Shown: piece by piece, positions 1 through 8,309 of the stretch
Numbering within the stretch: position 1 is the first letter of the stretch
Layout: each line of letters starts with the position of its first letter
NCBI GenBank assembly: GCA_946480085.1
Contig: CAMLHZ010000015.1
Coordinates: 1 to 64,000, forward strand
Source: an uncultured Flavobacteriales bacterium
GTDB lineage: Bacteria; Bacteroidota; Bacteroidia; Flavobacteriales; Crocinitomicaceae
Length of the DNA stretch: 64,000 bases
Direction: 5' to 3'
Program-made: the position numbers and the translations under genes
Notes under the pieces: generated by a model
Database searches by the model: none
Told to the model about the DNA's origin: nothing
Seen by the model: the letters and a program-made list of their open reading frames with translations, nothing else

Positions 1-421
1 TTGCGGCTTTCCCCACTTTCTTTCTGGTTTTTGCTCCTGTATCAGGTGCAATCATAACCCCTATCGTAGCTCCTAATGCAACTCCTGCAACAAGCGCTTT
101 CACAATACGTTTACGACTTGAACCATTAACGATATCATTGCCTTCCTGCAACAGTTTTTTGCCGCCTTCAACGGCTTTTGCTACTTTTTTACTGCCTTTC
201 TTCATCAGTTTCTTTCCACCAACGGCTTTCACTATTTTCTTTCCTTGATCAAGAAGTTCTTTTCCGTTCGTTGATTCCATCAATTTTTGACCTTCTTTCA
301 ACACTTTTTTCGCCCCAGAGGCTTTCACTGCTTTCTTTCCTTGATTCAAGATTTTCTTTCCTGCATCAGTAGATTTTATTAGGTTTTTACCCTCTTCGAT
401 GATTTTCTTCTTTACTTCCAT
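1..421 (-). CDS. YtxH-like membrane-anchored protein (C-terminus cut by window edge)
   Basis: This reading frame starts at an ATG (minus strand, 421) and runs off the left edge; 140 residues are visible. Residues 1-100 are very Lys/Gly rich, with a loosely repeated unit of the type G-K-K-(hydrophobic)-x-x-x-G-K-K recurring five or six times. Residues about 106-124 form one hydrophobic segment, followed at 125-129 by APDTG and then a basic stretch. The small-residue helix plus the APxTG-x-x-x-R motif is typical of the YtxH domain, found in envelope or general-stress proteins of unknown mechanism. I infer an envelope-associated stress protein. The long Lys-rich repeat region before the YtxH motif is unusual, since most YtxH proteins begin with the hydrophobic segment. 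Confidence 0.7.
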   Translation of the reverse strand, partial: MEVKKKIIEEGKNLIKSTDAGKKILNQGKKAVKASGAKKVLKEGQKLMESTNGKELLDQGKKIVKAVGGKKLMKKGSKKVAKAVEGGKKLLQEGNDIVNGSSRKRIVKALVAGVALGATIGVMIAPDTGAKTRKKVGKAA

Positions 422-682
422 GACCTTATTAGTTAATTTATAAATAATACGCTGTCGAGATTTTCCACAACACTCACCCCTTCTCCATCTCGATCATTAC
501 GGCGATTTATTTTCTCCTCCCAAGATCGGATTAGAACAGCTATTCGTTGTTACAATTTAAAACGTATAATTTATATTTATCACTGATTTTAAATTATTTA
601 ACACTCAAAAAAGAAAAAACACTGCCATTATTCCTTCTCGCATTTGTTTTGCTACTATAGCTACCATTCGATAGCTGTTCAG

Positions 683-1321
683 TTATATCCTGAAACCAAT
701 CGTCATTTGAACCCATTGATTTCTGTAACGCGGAGTGGTTGAAGTTCCATCGCCTTTATTGTGCTGTAAATCCCAGCAAACTCTTCCGGATAAAACGAAG
801 CGATTCACATTTATGTCAACGCCAGTTACAAATCCTAAGATGTTCTTACGAATGTTATCGTTCTCAAATTCCTCTTCTTGTTCAGCACTGTCGCCGTTAA
901 ACGTATATGTATTGTTTTCCTGAAGCAGGAACGAAAATTGAGGTCCCAGAAGAACAGTTAAATACGGTGATGGTTTTAATTGAACTTGTAGCGGAAAATC
1001 TAAATAGGTTGTTGTTTTTACGTAAGAATACGTACTACCCAAAATTGAGCCTGATGCCTGAAAACCTTTCTGTGAGAGTAACAACTCTGGTTGTACGCCA
1101 ATATATTTTCCAACTGGAATTCCAACAAAAACTCCACCGGCAAAACCAAATTTACTATCAGCAGTAAAATCTTGTCCTTCCTCATCCCAAACGTTGGAGT
1201 AATTGACTCCAGCTCTTAATCCTCCTGTTACTCTCTCTCTTTTATCTGATTCTGTATTTTGTGCGTAAGTTGTCATCTGGATTCCCACCATCGTAACTAT
1301 AGTCAATATTAATTTGTTCAT
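683..1321 (-). CDS. Outer-membrane beta-barrel protein (porin family, OMP_b-brl_2-like)
   Basis: 212 residues. Residues 1-21 are a signal peptide ending TTYAQ. The rest alternates hydrophobic and polar residues with Gly/aromatic-rich strands. It opens with GGLRAGVNYSNV, continues with FGFAGGVFVGIPVGKY and GVQPELLLSQKGF, and ends in an aromatic strand (VQMTIGFRI). This is the usual pattern of eight-stranded PorT/OMP_b-brl_2 proteins of Bacteroidota. It presumably sits in the outer membrane; its ligand is unknown. It is transcribed alone, with about 200 bp separating it from the next gene upstream. A similar barrel is encoded at 25959-26579. Confident of the fold class, not of the role. Confidence 0.8.
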   Translation of the reverse strand: MNKLILTIVTMVGIQMTTYAQNTESDKRERVTGGLRAGVNYSNVWDEEGQDFTADSKFGFAGGVFVGIPVGKYIGVQPELLLSQKGFQASGSILGSTYSYVKTTTYLDFPLQVQLKPSPYLTVLLGPQFSFLLQENNTYTFNGDSAEQEEEFENDNIRKNILGFVTGVDINVNRFVLSGRVCWDLQHNKGDGTSTTPRYRNQWVQMTIGFRI

Positions 1322-1426
1322 TTTTTGTTTGTTACCTGTGAAATCATTTTCACATACAAAGATCGACCGTTACAATGGTGTTTTCATTACAGAATCAACA
1401 CAATAAGTTATACCTTTACTAGGTAC

Positions 1427-1456
1427 AAAAAAAAGGAATAATGTTTCCATTATTCC
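1427..1456 (-). terminator. Intrinsic terminator of the 1526-1966 gene
   Basis: A 9-bp perfect stem (GGAATAATG / CATTATTCC, 1435-1443 and 1448-1456) with a 4-nt loop is followed on the minus strand by a run of eight T. It lies about 70 nt past the stop of the lipoprotein gene. Confidence 0.8.
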
Positions 1457-1525
1457 CTTCTCCTACGTTTGATTTCTGGTGATATCCTCACCACAAAGCA
1501 AACTTATAGTTATGCATCTTTATTA

Positions 1526-1966
1526 CTAGTCAGGCACGTTATCAGAACCCAATTCATTCAGCGCTTTCCCAAGCTCTCGCATATCATGTTTCATCTCGGC
1601 TTTAAAGTCGTTTAGCGATTCAGCTGTATTGCCTTTGAAGTTTTTGAGTTTCTTTTCCAACTCATTGTTTCTCTCTTCTAACGCTGCAATTCTTGCTTCA
1701 CGTTCCTCACGTGCTTTCGCAGTTTCTATTCTCTTCTGAGCTCTTAAGCGTTCAATATCGCGTTGATTTTCGTTGATTTCCATCTGCGCTTCTTCAACAT
1801 ACTCAGCTATTTCTAACTGACGAGCGGTATTCTGATCAATCATTTCCTTATTCGCGTCTTTTGACACATCTAAAGGTGTTCTTTCTTCTCTACCACTCGA
1901 GGAACATCTTACTAACGAAAACGTCAATACAGAAAATACTATTATGGATAAAATGGACCGTTTCAT
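1526..1966 (-). CDS. Coiled-coil lipoprotein, function unknown
   Basis: 146 residues. The N-terminus is a signal peptide with a lipobox-like end (FSLVRC, Cys at 21), so the mature protein is probably lipid-anchored. Residues about 45-125 are nearly uninterrupted charged helix (Glu/Arg/Lys heptads such as EEREARIAALEERNNELEKK), predicting a long coiled coil. No enzymatic motif is visible. A structural or cell-envelope stress role is possible but is only an inference. It is monocistronic, with its own terminator downstream. Confidence 0.65.
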   Translation of the reverse strand: MKRSILSIIVFSVLTFSLVRCSSSGREERTPLDVSKDANKEMIDQNTARQLEIAEYVEEAQMEINENQRDIERLRAQKRIETAKAREEREARIAALEERNNELEKKLKNFKGNTAESLNDFKAEMKHDMRELGKALNELGSDNVPD

Positions 1967-2088
1967 ACTCTTTTATTTAAATGTGAATTTGTTTTCACAG
2001 AATAAAATTCGGAAGAGAATGAGTTATTTTCATTACAAATAATGAAAGAAAGATTGCAGAAATTACTGATGTGAAACGATAGTAAATC

Positions 2089-3354
2089 CTAATTTCTCCC
2101 TGATATAAGAATACGGATTGTTGAAGTGGAATGATTCTCTTCTACCACCAATAAATAGTAGCCATTTTCTACATTTGGCAATTCAAACGAACTAATATTG
2201 TTCGAGAAGGTATTTTCAGAAACTATTTTTCCATCAGCACTAAACACCTTTATATTAGGCGCTTGTAGTAAACGATTAAAATGAACCTGACCTTCACTTA
2301 TTGCTGGATTCGGATAAACAGTAAGCTGCTTGGCAATTTGCGATTCAATTTCTCCTAATTGACTTTCGTGTAACTTAACCAAACCCTGAGAAAATGTTCC
2401 TATCCAAATGTTGTGATCATGATCCTTTGCCAATGAAATAATATAATTCTCTGGAAGCGGAGAGTTGTCCATGGTGTAATACTCCCAACTTTGATCGACC
2501 CTGCGTACAATTAGCCCATGCATTTGTGTTCCAAGATAAAAATTGAAATCAGTATCCAATTCCATCGTTGTCATACTATTGGTTGGCAAGCCTGAATTGT
2601 TGTGATTAAAAGCCATCCAGGTTTGGTTTCCGGTATCGGTATAAAAACCACCAGCGGAACATGCATACCAAGGTTTTCCTAGTGGATCAACTTTCACTTT
2701 AAGTGCCGAATTATCAGGTAATCCTGAATTTAGAATGGTGTAAATTCCTGTAATGTTGGTTCCGGAATCCATATAGATGACCCCGCCATTTATGGTTCCA
2801 ATGTATTTTTCGTTTTGTTGTCCAATAGCAATTGAAGAAATATTATTGGTTAGAATAGGCGAATTTACCATTTGCCAGGTTGTCCATGTTGTTCCATCGA
2901 AGTAGGTCAAACCTTCAACAGTTCCAATCCATTTATTGCCAAAATGATCAATCGTTATCGTTCGAATGAAATTATCCGGAATTTCTGAATTATCAGTATT
3001 GTAAGTTGTCCATGTAATTCCATCAAACATTTGAATTCCGCCCAACGTTGTTCCTAACCACAAATGGTTGAATTCATCAATAGCCAGAGCTCGAACATAA
3101 TTATCAGCCAAGCCAGAATTGGTTTCTGTAAAAACCTCCCAGGTTCCGTTGCTGTATTTTGCCAAACCATTGTCTGTTCCAACCCACAAATTATCCATCT
3201 GGTCCACCTGTACGCAACGAATGGTGTTGTCCGGAAGATCAGAATTGGACATATTAAAAATCTCCCAGACCGGAACGATCTGGGAGAATGTAAGATTGCT
3301 TACAAGCAGTAAACTCAATACAAGTAAACGGCGAAGCATATTATTTTTATTCAA
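2089..3354 (-). CDS. Secreted beta-propeller protein with T9SS sorting domain
   Basis: 421 residues. A signal peptide covers residues 1-25 (ends TFSQ). About seven repeats follow, each of the form N-S-x-L-P-D-N-x-I-R ... D-x-x-G-N-x-W-(I/V)-G-T ... G-L-x-x-(F/Y)-D-G-x-x-W. These are the 'two-component regulator propeller' repeats, which fold into a seven-bladed beta-propeller. Here they stand alone, without histidine kinase or HTH domains. Residues about 340-421 are a T9SS type A sorting domain (VYPNPA ... SFELPNVENGYYLLVV). I infer an exported surface or secreted binding protein. Its start overlaps the stop of the upstream lysyl-oxidase-like gene by 8 bp, indicating one transcript and perhaps a joint role. 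Confidence 0.85.
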   Translation of the reverse strand: MNKNNMLRRLLVLSLLLVSNLTFSQIVPVWEIFNMSNSDLPDNTIRCVQVDQMDNLWVGTDNGLAKYSNGTWEVFTETNSGLADNYVRALAIDEFNHLWLGTTLGGIQMFDGITWTTYNTDNSEIPDNFIRTITIDHFGNKWIGTVEGLTYFDGTTWTTWQMVNSPILTNNISSIAIGQQNEKYIGTINGGVIYMDSGTNITGIYTILNSGLPDNSALKVKVDPLGKPWYACSAGGFYTDTGNQTWMAFNHNNSGLPTNSMTTMELDTDFNFYLGTQMHGLIVRRVDQSWEYYTMDNSPLPENYIISLAKDHDHNIWIGTFSQGLVKLHESQLGEIESQIAKQLTVYPNPAISEGQVHFNRLLQAPNIKVFSADGKIVSENTFSNNISSFELPNVENGYYLLVVEENHSTSTIRILISGRN

Positions 3355-5446
3355 TTACAATTCGAGAAGTGTAGTCTTTTCCTTCAAATACAATGTTGAA
3401 GAAGTAAAGACCCTTTGCCAATTTCGATTGATCAACTTTAATGGTGTTCAACCCTGAAGTATGATTAAACGCTTCTGTATGAACCAAGTTACCAACCGAG
3501 CTCAAGATCTGGAATTCCAATTCACCATCGTATTCAGTAGCAAATTCAACGTTGAAGTTACCGTTACTTGGATTTGGTGCCAATTTAATTGAACGCTGGA
3601 ATAAGATATTCTCACCAACCGACAAACAAGATTCAACAACCGCATTTACATCAGCTAAAACACTTCCACAAGTACTGTTTGTTGTCATCAACTCCCAATC
3701 GTAGAAAAAGTAGTAGTAAGACGCACCTGCAGAAGCTCCTGTAATAGAAACCAAATCTTCAATTTCGTAAGGGAATGATGCTGCATTTGTGTTTCGGTAC
3801 AAACCTCCACCACCAAGGTTCTTACCAACCAGACGCATGTTCGAATCCGGCATCATGTCCCACCCAAGTTGAACTCGGCTTTCTCCAGCCGGAACTGTTA
3901 CTGTTGTTGTCTCCATGACCATTCCCATGTCGTCTTGACACTGAATAGTAATGCTTCCACCACTCAAAGAATAGACCTTCACAGAATTCAGTGTGAACTC
4001 TTCATGAGCGGTAAACACAACGTAGTTTTCATTTGTGCTGTATCCACCACCACCAATTGCATTATCATGCGGTTCCATATTCAATGTATCTGAATACGAA
4101 TCTGTATTCATCGCATGGTACATTGTTGTTTGCGTTAATGTTGGAGTTGTAAACGTGTTTCCTGTTCCAACCAAAATTCCGTTATCATCGTACCATGTAA
4201 CTGTTCCTGACGCATTCGCTGTCAAGGTTAACTCTCCACTGACACAAACTGTGTCACCCGTTAAAACAGGAGGCTCAGTTACAATTTGATTCACTACAAA
4301 TGGCTCAGAAGTGTTTGTTCCACAATAATTGGTCACTTCACAAGTATAACTTCCTGCTTGATTTACGGTAATGGATTGTGTCGTTTCACCGTTCGACCAA
4401 AGGAAGCTGGAACCTCCTGTTGCAGTTAATGTGATATCATGCGCTTCACATAAGTTATGTGAGTTATCTGATGTAATTGTTGGTACCTGCGCTGTTCCTG
4501 CAGGAAGCTGCATTGTCAACGTAACCGGAACAGCAGTGTAATTGTTATCATCATTCTCTTCAATGAAGTTGTTGTTTTTATCAACCTCAAGAACGATGTA
4601 GTAATTCCCGTTACATGTATTCGGTGGAATATTGATCCACATTCCGTCCAAATGTTTTCCGTAAACGTCTGTCCAACCTGAAGAGATTCCTTGTTCAACC
4701 ACAGAACAGTTGTAGTTTCCACCACCTAAGTTCCAGTTTGGAAAATTCACGTTGTAAAGAACGTTTCCACCCATGTAAACCGTATTATCATCTCTACAGT
4801 GTCCGTCATAAGTACTTCCAGAAGATCCACATTGACCGTAATCCATCAAGCAAAATCCGATCTTAGCTCCAGTACCTACCACTGGCCAGTTTAGCGGATT
4901 TGGATCAGCAGTTGGAATACGTAACGTCATTACCGCCCAATCATCCACGTGATTGTGTCCGTGTGCAGGGTGATAAGTCATACTTCCAACGTATTGATCA
5001 ACGTAACTCATCGCATTTCCATTTTTGTTGTAAATACGCTGAATAATCAACTGTTTTGGATTTGGAGCACCATTTGGACAAGCAAAAGCACCATTTGGCG
5101 GAGCATTAAAAACCGTATCGTTTCCACAAAGGAAAGTACGTGTTCCGTTAGCTGTTTCACCACGAACAGTAAATGATCCGTGACCAATGTTTGGTGTTGA
5201 ACCAGAAACTCTCAAACGACCATCATCCGGACCTTGACCAGAATAATTTGTGCCAGCACCCGATTGCGGGTATTCGATGTAACCGTTGTTTGAAATTCCT
5301 TTCCACGATGCCGTGATATCGGGAAGTAGTAAACAATTTGAAGAACCATCTTCACAAACACAGGATGTTGCATTTGTTGTAGTACACTGAGCATTCAAAG
5401 AATAACTCGAGACTGTCAGTGCTAATAGTAGTAGCAGTTTTCTCAT
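3347..5446 (-). CDS. Secreted lysyl-oxidase-like protein with Ig-like and T9SS domains
   Basis: 699 residues. A signal peptide covers 1-20. Residues about 40-310 match the lysyl oxidase family. They include the copper-binding motif H-P-A-H-G-H-N-H (159-166), the block CLMDYGQCG (199-207), the strongly conserved EQGISSGWTDVYG (251-263) followed by LDGMWINIP, and the Asn/Asp-rich end FIEENDDNNY. Family members oxidatively deaminate lysine side chains using copper and a lysyl-tyrosyl quinone. Residues about 315-400 are a PKD/Ig-like module (FLWSNGETTQSITV). Residues about 620-699 are a T9SS type A domain. The protein is therefore probably exported through T9SS. Activity is inferred: I did not identify the quinone-forming Lys/Tyr pair. 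It is first in an operon with the propeller gene. Confidence 0.8.
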   Translation of the reverse strand: MRKLLLLLALTVSSYSLNAQCTTTNATSCVCEDGSSNCLLLPDITASWKGISNNGYIEYPQSGAGTNYSGQGPDDGRLRVSGSTPNIGHGSFTVRGETANGTRTFLCGNDTVFNAPPNGAFACPNGAPNPKQLIIQRIYNKNGNAMSYVDQYVGSMTYHPAHGHNHVDDWAVMTLRIPTADPNPLNWPVVGTGAKIGFCLMDYGQCGSSGSTYDGHCRDDNTVYMGGNVLYNVNFPNWNLGGGNYNCSVVEQGISSGWTDVYGKHLDGMWINIPPNTCNGNYYIVLEVDKNNNFIEENDDNNYTAVPVTLTMQLPAGTAQVPTITSDNSHNLCEAHDITLTATGGSSFLWSNGETTQSITVNQAGSYTCEVTNYCGTNTSEPFVVNQIVTEPPVLTGDTVCVSGELTLTANASGTVTWYDDNGILVGTGNTFTTPTLTQTTMYHAMNTDSYSDTLNMEPHDNAIGGGGYSTNENYVVFTAHEEFTLNSVKVYSLSGGSITIQCQDDMGMVMETTTVTVPAGESRVQLGWDMMPDSNMRLVGKNLGGGGLYRNTNAASFPYEIEDLVSITGASAGASYYYFFYDWELMTTNSTCGSVLADVNAVVESCLSVGENILFQRSIKLAPNPSNGNFNVEFATEYDGELEFQILSSVGNLVHTEAFNHTSGLNTIKVDQSKLAKGLYFFNIVFEGKDYTSRIVIE

Positions 5447-5561
5447 AAGTTTCGCAGTTTATCTTTCTAATCTAGAAAATATACTGTGAAAAACGAATTA
5501 AATTACCTCAATTGTTTAATTCATCACAAAATATGCGGCTTATTCATCTTTTTAACACACT

Positions 5562-6554
5562 TTATTTCGAAGGAATGTGAAACGCATAATAGACATGAGA
5601 ATCCACAGGGATTCCATAAATACTACCAGACGAAAACTCACATGTCTCAAGGAATTCTAATATTTTCCGTTTATTGGTTGTTTTTATTTTTTCGAAATCT
5701 TCGTTGAATTCAATATTTCGTATTTTGCCTTTGTCATCAATTTCAAACTGAACTTCTGCATAATCAGAATCCATTTTTTCCACCTGCTTTAGATCCCAAC
5801 CATGGTAAAGCAAAAAATCTTTCCCCAAGTCAAATTCACTTTTCAGATATTTAGGATAAATCAATTGAGATACCTCTTTTTCGTTTGGAGTATTCTCTGG
5901 ATTGTTTGGTTCAAAAACGTAAGATGGTACCACCAAATCATACCCTTCCAGAATATCCATGGATAACACAGTAGCATCTAATTCGGAAACAGTTGTTGCT
6001 TTATATGTCACTTTCCCAAACTCAGACTGCATTACGTATTCCAGGGCAATATTTTTTAGACACAAAGGTGTTTCAGGAATGATCACACCGCACGAAAGCT
6101 TGTCACTTACCCAAACTTGCTGATAAGCAGGTTTTTCAAATTTCATTTCCTTTAATGAACATTCAAATCCAAGTATGTTTTGACTTTTATGGTATTTCAT
6201 AAAGACCGTGTCACGTGTTTCAGAACCTTCTGTATCATACATATCATTCAGCGACATTTCCTGAAGTGTTGTACAGCGAACGGTACTGTCTTCAAAAGAA
6301 TTTCGGATAAAATAAAGGACTATGCCTTCTTTTTTATCAATGATTCTGATTTGACCAGCATTTCCTTTTTGGATATTGAGACGAACATAACGTTCATCAT
6401 AATCTACAACAAAATGCCAGGGTTGATCAGGCCTGGAAAAAATAGAGTCAGGATCATCAATGGAGATATCATATTCAATGTGCCTAACTGCGCTTTTTTG
6501 CCCAAATACAGGTACGGATAAAATCGATAAGAAAAGGGCTAAGAATGGTTTCAT
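5562..6554 (-). CDS. Secreted protein with GLPGLI/DUF4412-like body and TonB-C-like end
   Basis: 330 residues. The signal peptide is 1-18 (ends VPVFGQ). The middle contains KSQNILGFECSLKEMKF followed by a VWVSDKL strand, which recalls the GLPGLI/DUF4412 pattern (a K-x-x-L-G-Y-x-C turn followed by a V-W-x-x-x-x strand). Residues about 260-330 resemble a TonB C-terminal domain: a V-x-F-x-I-D-x-x-G-K-I strand, a helix, and then an aromatic strand. There are no membrane segments after the signal peptide, so it is probably periplasmic. Function unknown. It is separated from both neighbours by about 80-115 bp. Confidence 0.55.
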   Translation of the reverse strand: MKPFLALFLSILSVPVFGQKSAVRHIEYDISIDDPDSIFSRPDQPWHFVVDYDERYVRLNIQKGNAGQIRIIDKKEGIVLYFIRNSFEDSTVRCTTLQEMSLNDMYDTEGSETRDTVFMKYHKSQNILGFECSLKEMKFEKPAYQQVWVSDKLSCGVIIPETPLCLKNIALEYVMQSEFGKVTYKATTVSELDATVLSMDILEGYDLVVPSYVFEPNNPENTPNEKEVSQLIYPKYLKSEFDLGKDFLLYHGWDLKQVEKMDSDYAEVQFEIDDKGKIRNIEFNEDFEKIKTTNKRKILEFLETCEFSSGSIYGIPVDSHVYYAFHIPSK

Positions 6555-6584
6555 AATAAACTATATGCTAAGACAATAATAACA

Positions 6585-6615
6585 AAAAAGTCGATTCTAT
6601 TTAGGAACCGACTTT
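6585..6615 (-). terminator. Likely intrinsic terminator of the DUF1761 gene
   Basis: A stem of AAAGTCG(A/G)TTC type (6587-6597 and 6604-6615) is followed on the minus strand by a T-rich tail. It starts 20 nt beyond the DUF1761 stop. Confidence 0.6.
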
Positions 6616-6634
6616 CAAATTAAAGCTATCGTTG

Positions 6635-7081
6635 TTACGACATAAATACAAGAATATAAGAAACAACCAGTAACGCCAACAAATGATAAGACGTATTGAT
6701 CAAAAACAAACGCCATGATTTCATTTCCCAGGAAATGGTATTTAAATCTACTGGAACGAAGAAACCTAGCCATGTGAAAATTGCGGACATGGTTGCCATC
6801 AAAACCGGTGTCATATCAGCTGGAACGGTGTGACCCCAGGTAGCAGGATTCCAAACAGCAATATTGTGTGCCAATACCCAAGCCATCAGGAAATTTCCGA
6901 AAATATTGATCAAAAGTGACTTTACAAAGAAGGAAGCAGGTGGTCTTTGGTCGAGGTTATGCCCCATTTCCTTTGCCCAAATTTTTCCAAACAATGGTGT
7001 GTACCAAATAAATCCAAGTACAAAATTGGCAGCAACCGCTATTCCAACTGCAAGGAAATTAATGTCAATTTCTGGTTTCAT
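6635..7081 (-). CDS. DUF1761 family membrane protein
   Basis: 148 residues with about four hydrophobic helices (8-28, 50-75, 88-110, 125-147). It carries the hallmark FVLGFIWYTPLFGKIWAKEMG near the N-terminus, which marks DUF1761. The family is uncharacterised and found as small integral inner-membrane proteins. It is monocistronic and divergent from the GH130 gene across a 172-bp promoter region. On its own strand that region contains TATTTTCG, a possible weak variant of the TAnnTTTG -7 element. Confidence 0.8.
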   Translation of the reverse strand: MKPEIDINFLAVGIAVAANFVLGFIWYTPLFGKIWAKEMGHNLDQRPPASFFVKSLLINIFGNFLMAWVLAHNIAVWNPATWGHTVPADMTPVLMATMSAIFTWLGFFVPVDLNTISWEMKSWRLFLINTSYHLLALLVVSYILVFMS

Positions 7082-7253
7082 AATGTGTGTTTTGTGTTTG
7101 ACCTTTCAAACGAAAATATGAAAAGAAGGTTTCAGCAGTGATTGTTGAATTTTTCATGTGGTGATTATGCAATTCAAACCACAACTTGTGTAACGGAAGA
7201 GCCCTATTTAAAAATGAAATTTACTGTGGAGTATTTCACTCTTTACGGTAGCT

Positions 7254-8309
7254 ATGATCAAAGTAACAAAGAAGGGCATATTACTAAAAAAAACATCCCT
7301 GGATTTCGAACAATTCGGAGTCCTGAATCCTGCTGCTATACGAGTTTTGGAAAAAGTTCATCTCTTTTACAGAGCGGTTAGTAAAGGTAATTACTCAACT
7401 ATTGGTTATTGTCAACTAAATGGTCCGGAAACCATTGTTAAGCGAAATACCGAACCACTGATTGTTCCCGAATTTGATTATGAATCTCAGGGGGTGGAAG
7501 ACCCCAGAATTTGTAAAATAGACGATTTGTATTACTTGAGCTACACTGCATATGACGGAACAAATGCCTTGGGTGCGTTGGCGACTTCTACAGATTTGAA
7601 GCATTTTGAAAAACACGGAATTGTTGTTCCTCAAATGTCGTATTTCGACTTTGATAAACTCACTCACGATGCTGAGGATGTACCGGATAGATATTGGAAC
7701 TTGTTCAACCCAAAACCATTTACAATGGAAATCAATAGAAACGATTTGATTTGGGATAAAAACGTCGTATTCTTCCCACGCAGAATTGGTGGAAAACTCC
7801 ATTTTCTACATCGTATAAAGCCAGACATTCAGCATGTTGCTGTAAACGAATTAGCAGAACTCACTCCAGATTTTTGGATTGAATACGTTTCAAATATTGA
7901 AAAACACACCTTGTTGTGTCCGAAGTATGAACACGAGATCACTTACATAGGTGGAGGTGCTCCGCCGATTGAAACTGAACTGGGCTGGTTACTAATTTAT
8001 CATGGGGTGCAATACACTTCCAAGGGAAATCTATATTCAGGTTGCGCTGCTTTGCTTGATATCGATAATCCACTCATAGAACTTGCCCGATTGCCTTATC
8101 CACTCCTACAGCCAGAATATGATTGGGAACAAATTGGACAAGTGAATAATGTCTGTTTTCCGTGCGGAACGGTTGTATTTGATGATACGCTCTTCATCTA
8201 TTATGGCGCCGCAGATGAGCAAATTGCTTATGCCACCTTGAGCATTTCAGAACTCCTTCTGGAATTCAAATTAATTGTAAAAGCAAATAAAAATGAAGAC
8301 AAAATTTAA
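7254..8309 (+). CDS. Glycoside hydrolase/phosphorylase family 130 protein
   Basis: 351 residues, the typical size for the GH130 five-bladed beta-propeller. The key segment is GVEDPRICKID (81-90) with the family acid Asp83. Conserved aromatic and basic strands follow (YYLSYTAYDG, FNPKPFTMEIN, VVFFPRRIGGKLHFLHR, and WLLIYHGVQ). GH130 enzymes phosphorolyse or hydrolyse beta-mannosides such as Man-Man and Man-GlcNAc. The precise substrate cannot be read from the sequence. It overlaps the next gene by 17 bp (ATG at 8293 inside its end), so the two are co-translated. This suggests a mannan or mannosyl-glucose metabolic unit. Confidence 0.85.
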   Translation: MIKVTKKGILLKKTSLDFEQFGVLNPAAIRVLEKVHLFYRAVSKGNYSTIGYCQLNGPETIVKRNTEPLIVPEFDYESQGVEDPRICKIDDLYYLSYTAYDGTNALGALATSTDLKHFEKHGIVVPQMSYFDFDKLTHDAEDVPDRYWNLFNPKPFTMEINRNDLIWDKNVVFFPRRIGGKLHFLHRIKPDIQHVAVNELAELTPDFWIEYVSNIEKHTLLCPKYEHEITYIGGGAPPIETELGWLLIYHGVQYTSKGNLYSGCAALLDIDNPLIELARLPYPLLQPEYDWEQIGQVNNVCFPCGTVVFDDTLFIYYGAADEQIAYATLSISELLLEFKLIVKANKNEDKI

